The notes under the pieces are model-generated. The model was not told the origin of the DNA. It saw nothing but the letters and a program-made list of their open reading frames with translations, and did not search any database. Shown here one piece after another: positions 63,501-64,000 of a stretch of 64,000 nucleotides of DNA. How positions within the stretch are numbered: the first letter of the stretch is position 1; each line of letters opens with the position of its first letter. The DNA comes from Gavia stellata (taxonomy: Eukaryota; Chordata; Aves; Gaviiformes; Gaviidae): assembly GCF_030936135.1 (NCBI RefSeq), contig NC_082611.1, forward strand, positions 9,687,001 to 9,751,000, given 5' to 3'. The position numbers were made by a program, and so were the translations under genes.

Positions 63501-63527
63501 CATATCCAGAAATGGCAAGAATTTCTC
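33497..63527 (-). CDS. VPS35L: VPS35L (VPS35 endosomal sorting factor-like), C-terminal eleven exons; gene continues off the right edge
   Basis: Eleven minus-strand exons totalling 1194 nt keep phase throughout and encode 397 residues plus a stop, about the last two fifths of a protein that is 963 residues in human. VPS35L (C16orf62) is the large scaffold of the Retriever complex with VPS26C and VPS29. Retriever is part of Commander, which works with COMMD/CCC proteins and WASH on endosomes to recycle integrins and other cargo. The segment is the C-terminal alpha-solenoid, the part of the scaffold that contacts VPS29 in published structures. Diagnostic blocks are [91 protein letters not shown] and [19 protein letters not shown]. 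No frameshift or premature stop was seen. Confidence 0.97.
34159..34305 (-). CDS. VPS35L: VPS35L exon j
   Basis: The 147-nt exon (49 codons) has acceptor cattatag and donor ATG|gtaagg. It encodes [16 protein letters not shown] and [19 protein letters not shown] followed by [14 protein letters not shown]. Confidence 0.97.
39882..39955 (+). mobile_element. CR1 LINE 3' end fragment
   Basis: The segment GGGTTGATGGTTGGACTTGA, then TGATCTTACACGTC and TTTTCCAACCTTAGTGACTC followed by TGTGATTC, is the characteristic end of avian CR1 copies. Only about 75 bp are recognisable, so this is a strongly 5'-truncated copy inserted antisense to VPS35L. Confidence 0.9.
41360..41478 (-). CDS. VPS35L: VPS35L exon i
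   Basis: The 119-nt exon has acceptor ctctgcag and donor gtatgt. It encodes (V)[33 protein letters not shown] and N-L-G-K-E-E. Confidence 0.98.
41479..45377 (-). other. VPS35L introns g-h and h-i
   Basis: The introns are 41479-43262 and 43429-45377. They contain A-runs near 42220 and 44537 and no recognised repeat family or extra exon. Confidence 0.65.
43263..43428 (-). CDS. VPS35L: VPS35L exon h
   Basis: The 166-nt exon has acceptor ttctgtag and donor gtaata. It encodes [27 protein letters not shown], then [19 protein letters not shown] and one base of Val. The donor is slightly weaker than its neighbours. Confidence 0.97.
45378..45517 (-). CDS. VPS35L: VPS35L exon g
   Basis: The 140-nt exon has acceptor ttttgtag and donor CCG|gtaagt. 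It encodes (A)[29 protein letters not shown] and [17 protein letters not shown]. It is highly conserved. Confidence 0.98.
49813..49870. repeat. C-rich low-complexity stretch
   Basis: Runs of CACCACACA pass into CCCCCACCCCACCCCCCC and then A-runs. This is simple sequence with no further structure. Confidence 0.9.
50090..51285 (+). mobile_element. Long decayed CR1-superfamily (CR1/L3-like) LINE relic, sense on plus strand
   Basis: About 1.2 kb follows the order of an amniote LINE ORF2 3' half. It starts with the block 'aaatcattcctcagaagtct'. A relic of the reverse transcriptase L-D-F-x-K-x-F-x-x-V-P-H motif follows near 50196-50232, then 'gagtcattatagattgtttcctgaa', 'ggcaattataagaatcattagga', 'ggaactcactgtcacatgaa' and 'ggtcatgggctagac' in the 3' part. 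Frames are broken throughout. It is antisense to VPS35L and inactive. Family assignment is by recalled consensus. Confidence 0.85.
53903..53962. repeat. 30-bp tandem duplication, one mismatch
   Basis: The unit ACAATAAAACCTTGGTAAAT plus GAAGTGAGTT occurs at 53903-53932 and 53933-53962, with T to C in the second copy. It lies in a VPS35L intron. Confidence 0.93.
55775..55889 (-). CDS. VPS35L: VPS35L exon f
   Basis: The 115-nt exon has acceptor ctttag and donor gtaagg. It encodes [20 protein letters not shown] and [18 protein letters not shown] plus one base of Ala. Human differs at L-A-G for L-S-S and at R for C. The 10.3-kb intron that follows is the largest of VPS35L within the window. Confidence 0.97.
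57054..57131 (-). CDS. VPS35L: VPS35L exon e
   Basis: The 78-nt exon (26 codons) has acceptor tgtgtag and donor gtaagt. It encodes [20 protein letters not shown] and T-A-A-F-V-R. Confidence 0.97.
57932..58030 (-). CDS. VPS35L: VPS35L exon d
   Basis: The 99-nt exon (33 codons) has acceptor tttttag and donor gtaagc. It encodes [20 protein letters not shown] and [13 protein letters not shown], almost unchanged from human. Confidence 0.97.
59854..59917 (-). CDS. VPS35L: VPS35L exon c
   Basis: The 64-nt exon has acceptor cttacag and donor gtgagt. It encodes (N)[18 protein letters not shown] then I-K-M. Human has S-Y where this has A-A. The exon ends in phase 0. Confidence 0.96.
62329..62409 (-). 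CDS. VPS35L: VPS35L exon b
   Basis: The 81-nt exon has acceptor tttatag and donor gtaaga. It completes Lys and encodes [26 protein letters not shown] and two bases of Asn. Confidence 0.96.
62815..62965 (+). mobile_element. CR1 LINE fragment (ORF2 to 3' region)
   Basis: The block AGAGAGCTGGGGCTGTTTAG, CCTAGAGAAGGCTGGGGGG, then a degenerate stretch and ACCTGAAGGGAAGGT, is the well-known segment of avian CR1 near the ORF2 end. Flanking sequence is too decayed to extend the call. It lies in VPS35L intron a-b, antisense to the gene. Confidence 0.85.
63442..63527 (-). CDS. VPS35L: VPS35L exon a (first in window)
   Basis: The 86-nt exon has acceptor ctttcag and donor gtgagt. It encodes [28 protein letters not shown] and two bases of Lys. 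It is nearly identical to human apart from E-S for D-A. Confidence 0.96.
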
Positions 63528-64000
63528 CTGAAAGTACAAATACATAAACAAGTAAAATTAGGTATTTTACAAACAACATACTAAAACAATAAATATTTTG
63601 GAGAAGTTCTATAATCATAGCTGGTTTAGTTAAAATTATTTTAATCTTTTTTGAAGACAGTAATTCATACTGAAGGAAGAAAGAGTGGAACAAATGGAAA
63701 AGCACTGATGGCTGAAAGGTGTATCAATTTATTGATTGCAGAGATCCAGAATAAAATACAAACCACAAAAACTGTTTGACTCAAATGTTATAAATTTTTT
63801 TAAAAGCGATCATATGCTTGAAACAGCTTAAGATCACAACAAATTCAGACATCTATGGGAACAAAAGGTAGGATATAAAAAACAATGAAAACAGGCCACA
63901 CACCAACAACCATTTTGCATGTATCCAGGGCAACTTATGAAGGTCCAAGACATTCAAATTTTCTTCAAAAATAAAGGTTTAGGTTGTTAAGACACTGAAA
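63528..64000 (-). other. VPS35L intron upstream of exon a
   Basis: No upstream VPS35L exon was found before the right edge. The preceding human segment (A-F-E-D-S-Y-P-Q-L-Q-L) has no counterpart here. Confidence 0.7.

Noticed and set aside
1-64000. Searched for tRNA, rRNA, CRISPR, prokaryotic operon or viral genes
   Set aside because: None were recognised. All strong coding signals belong to the three vertebrate genes.

Overview
This is vertebrate nuclear DNA, most likely from a bird. It is about 60% A+T, and its coding sequence is split into short exons with canonical GT/AG borders. It carries CR1-type LINE 3' ends that close with the typical avian 'TTCCAACCTTAGTGACTCTGTGATTC' style of tail. 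Gene order and protein matches correspond to the IQCK - KNOP1 - VPS35L block of human chromosome 16p12.3. No bacterial operon, CRISPR array, phage or intact mobile element is present. Gene identities rest on conserved protein segments that I recognise from the human and vertebrate proteins. No database search was possible.

Layout. Positions 1-19833 hold IQCK on the minus strand. Its first six coding exons lie between 19833 and 8090 and all reading phases join. The exons coding for the IQ motif and the C-terminus were not found and should lie to the left of position 1. A dense CpG island (about 19490-20380) holds a very compact divergent promoter: the IQCK start codon and the first KNOP1 splice donor are about 106 bp apart. 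KNOP1 runs on the plus strand from this island to its stop at 29644. It has one leader exon and five coding exons, giving a predicted 621-residue, lysine-rich nucleolar protein. Positions 29645-33496 are the tail-to-tail gap between KNOP1 and VPS35L. From 63527 down to 33497 on the minus strand lie the last eleven exons of VPS35L. They encode 397 residues, the C-terminal part of the Retriever/Commander subunit. The N-terminal exons are beyond the right edge.

How the genes relate. They share no pathway that I know of. VPS35L is an endosomal cargo-recycling subunit, KNOP1 a nucleolar protein, and IQCK a poorly characterised IQ-motif protein. IQCK and KNOP1 are linked by their shared promoter. 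It contains a perfect palindromic RFX-type X-box next to the IQCK start and E-box, ETS and GC-box sites towards KNOP1.

Non-coding content. The introns contain two long, decayed LINE relics (20446-21118 and 50090-51285), two shorter CR1 pieces (39882-39955 and 62815-62965), two 30-bp tandem duplications, one 15-bp x 3 minisatellite and several homopolymer runs. The rest is ordinary intron. I found no convincing evidence of a novel biological system. The most useful leads are the promoter X-box, the repeat structure of KNOP1, and a LINE relic that abuts the KNOP1 exon 2 splice acceptor.
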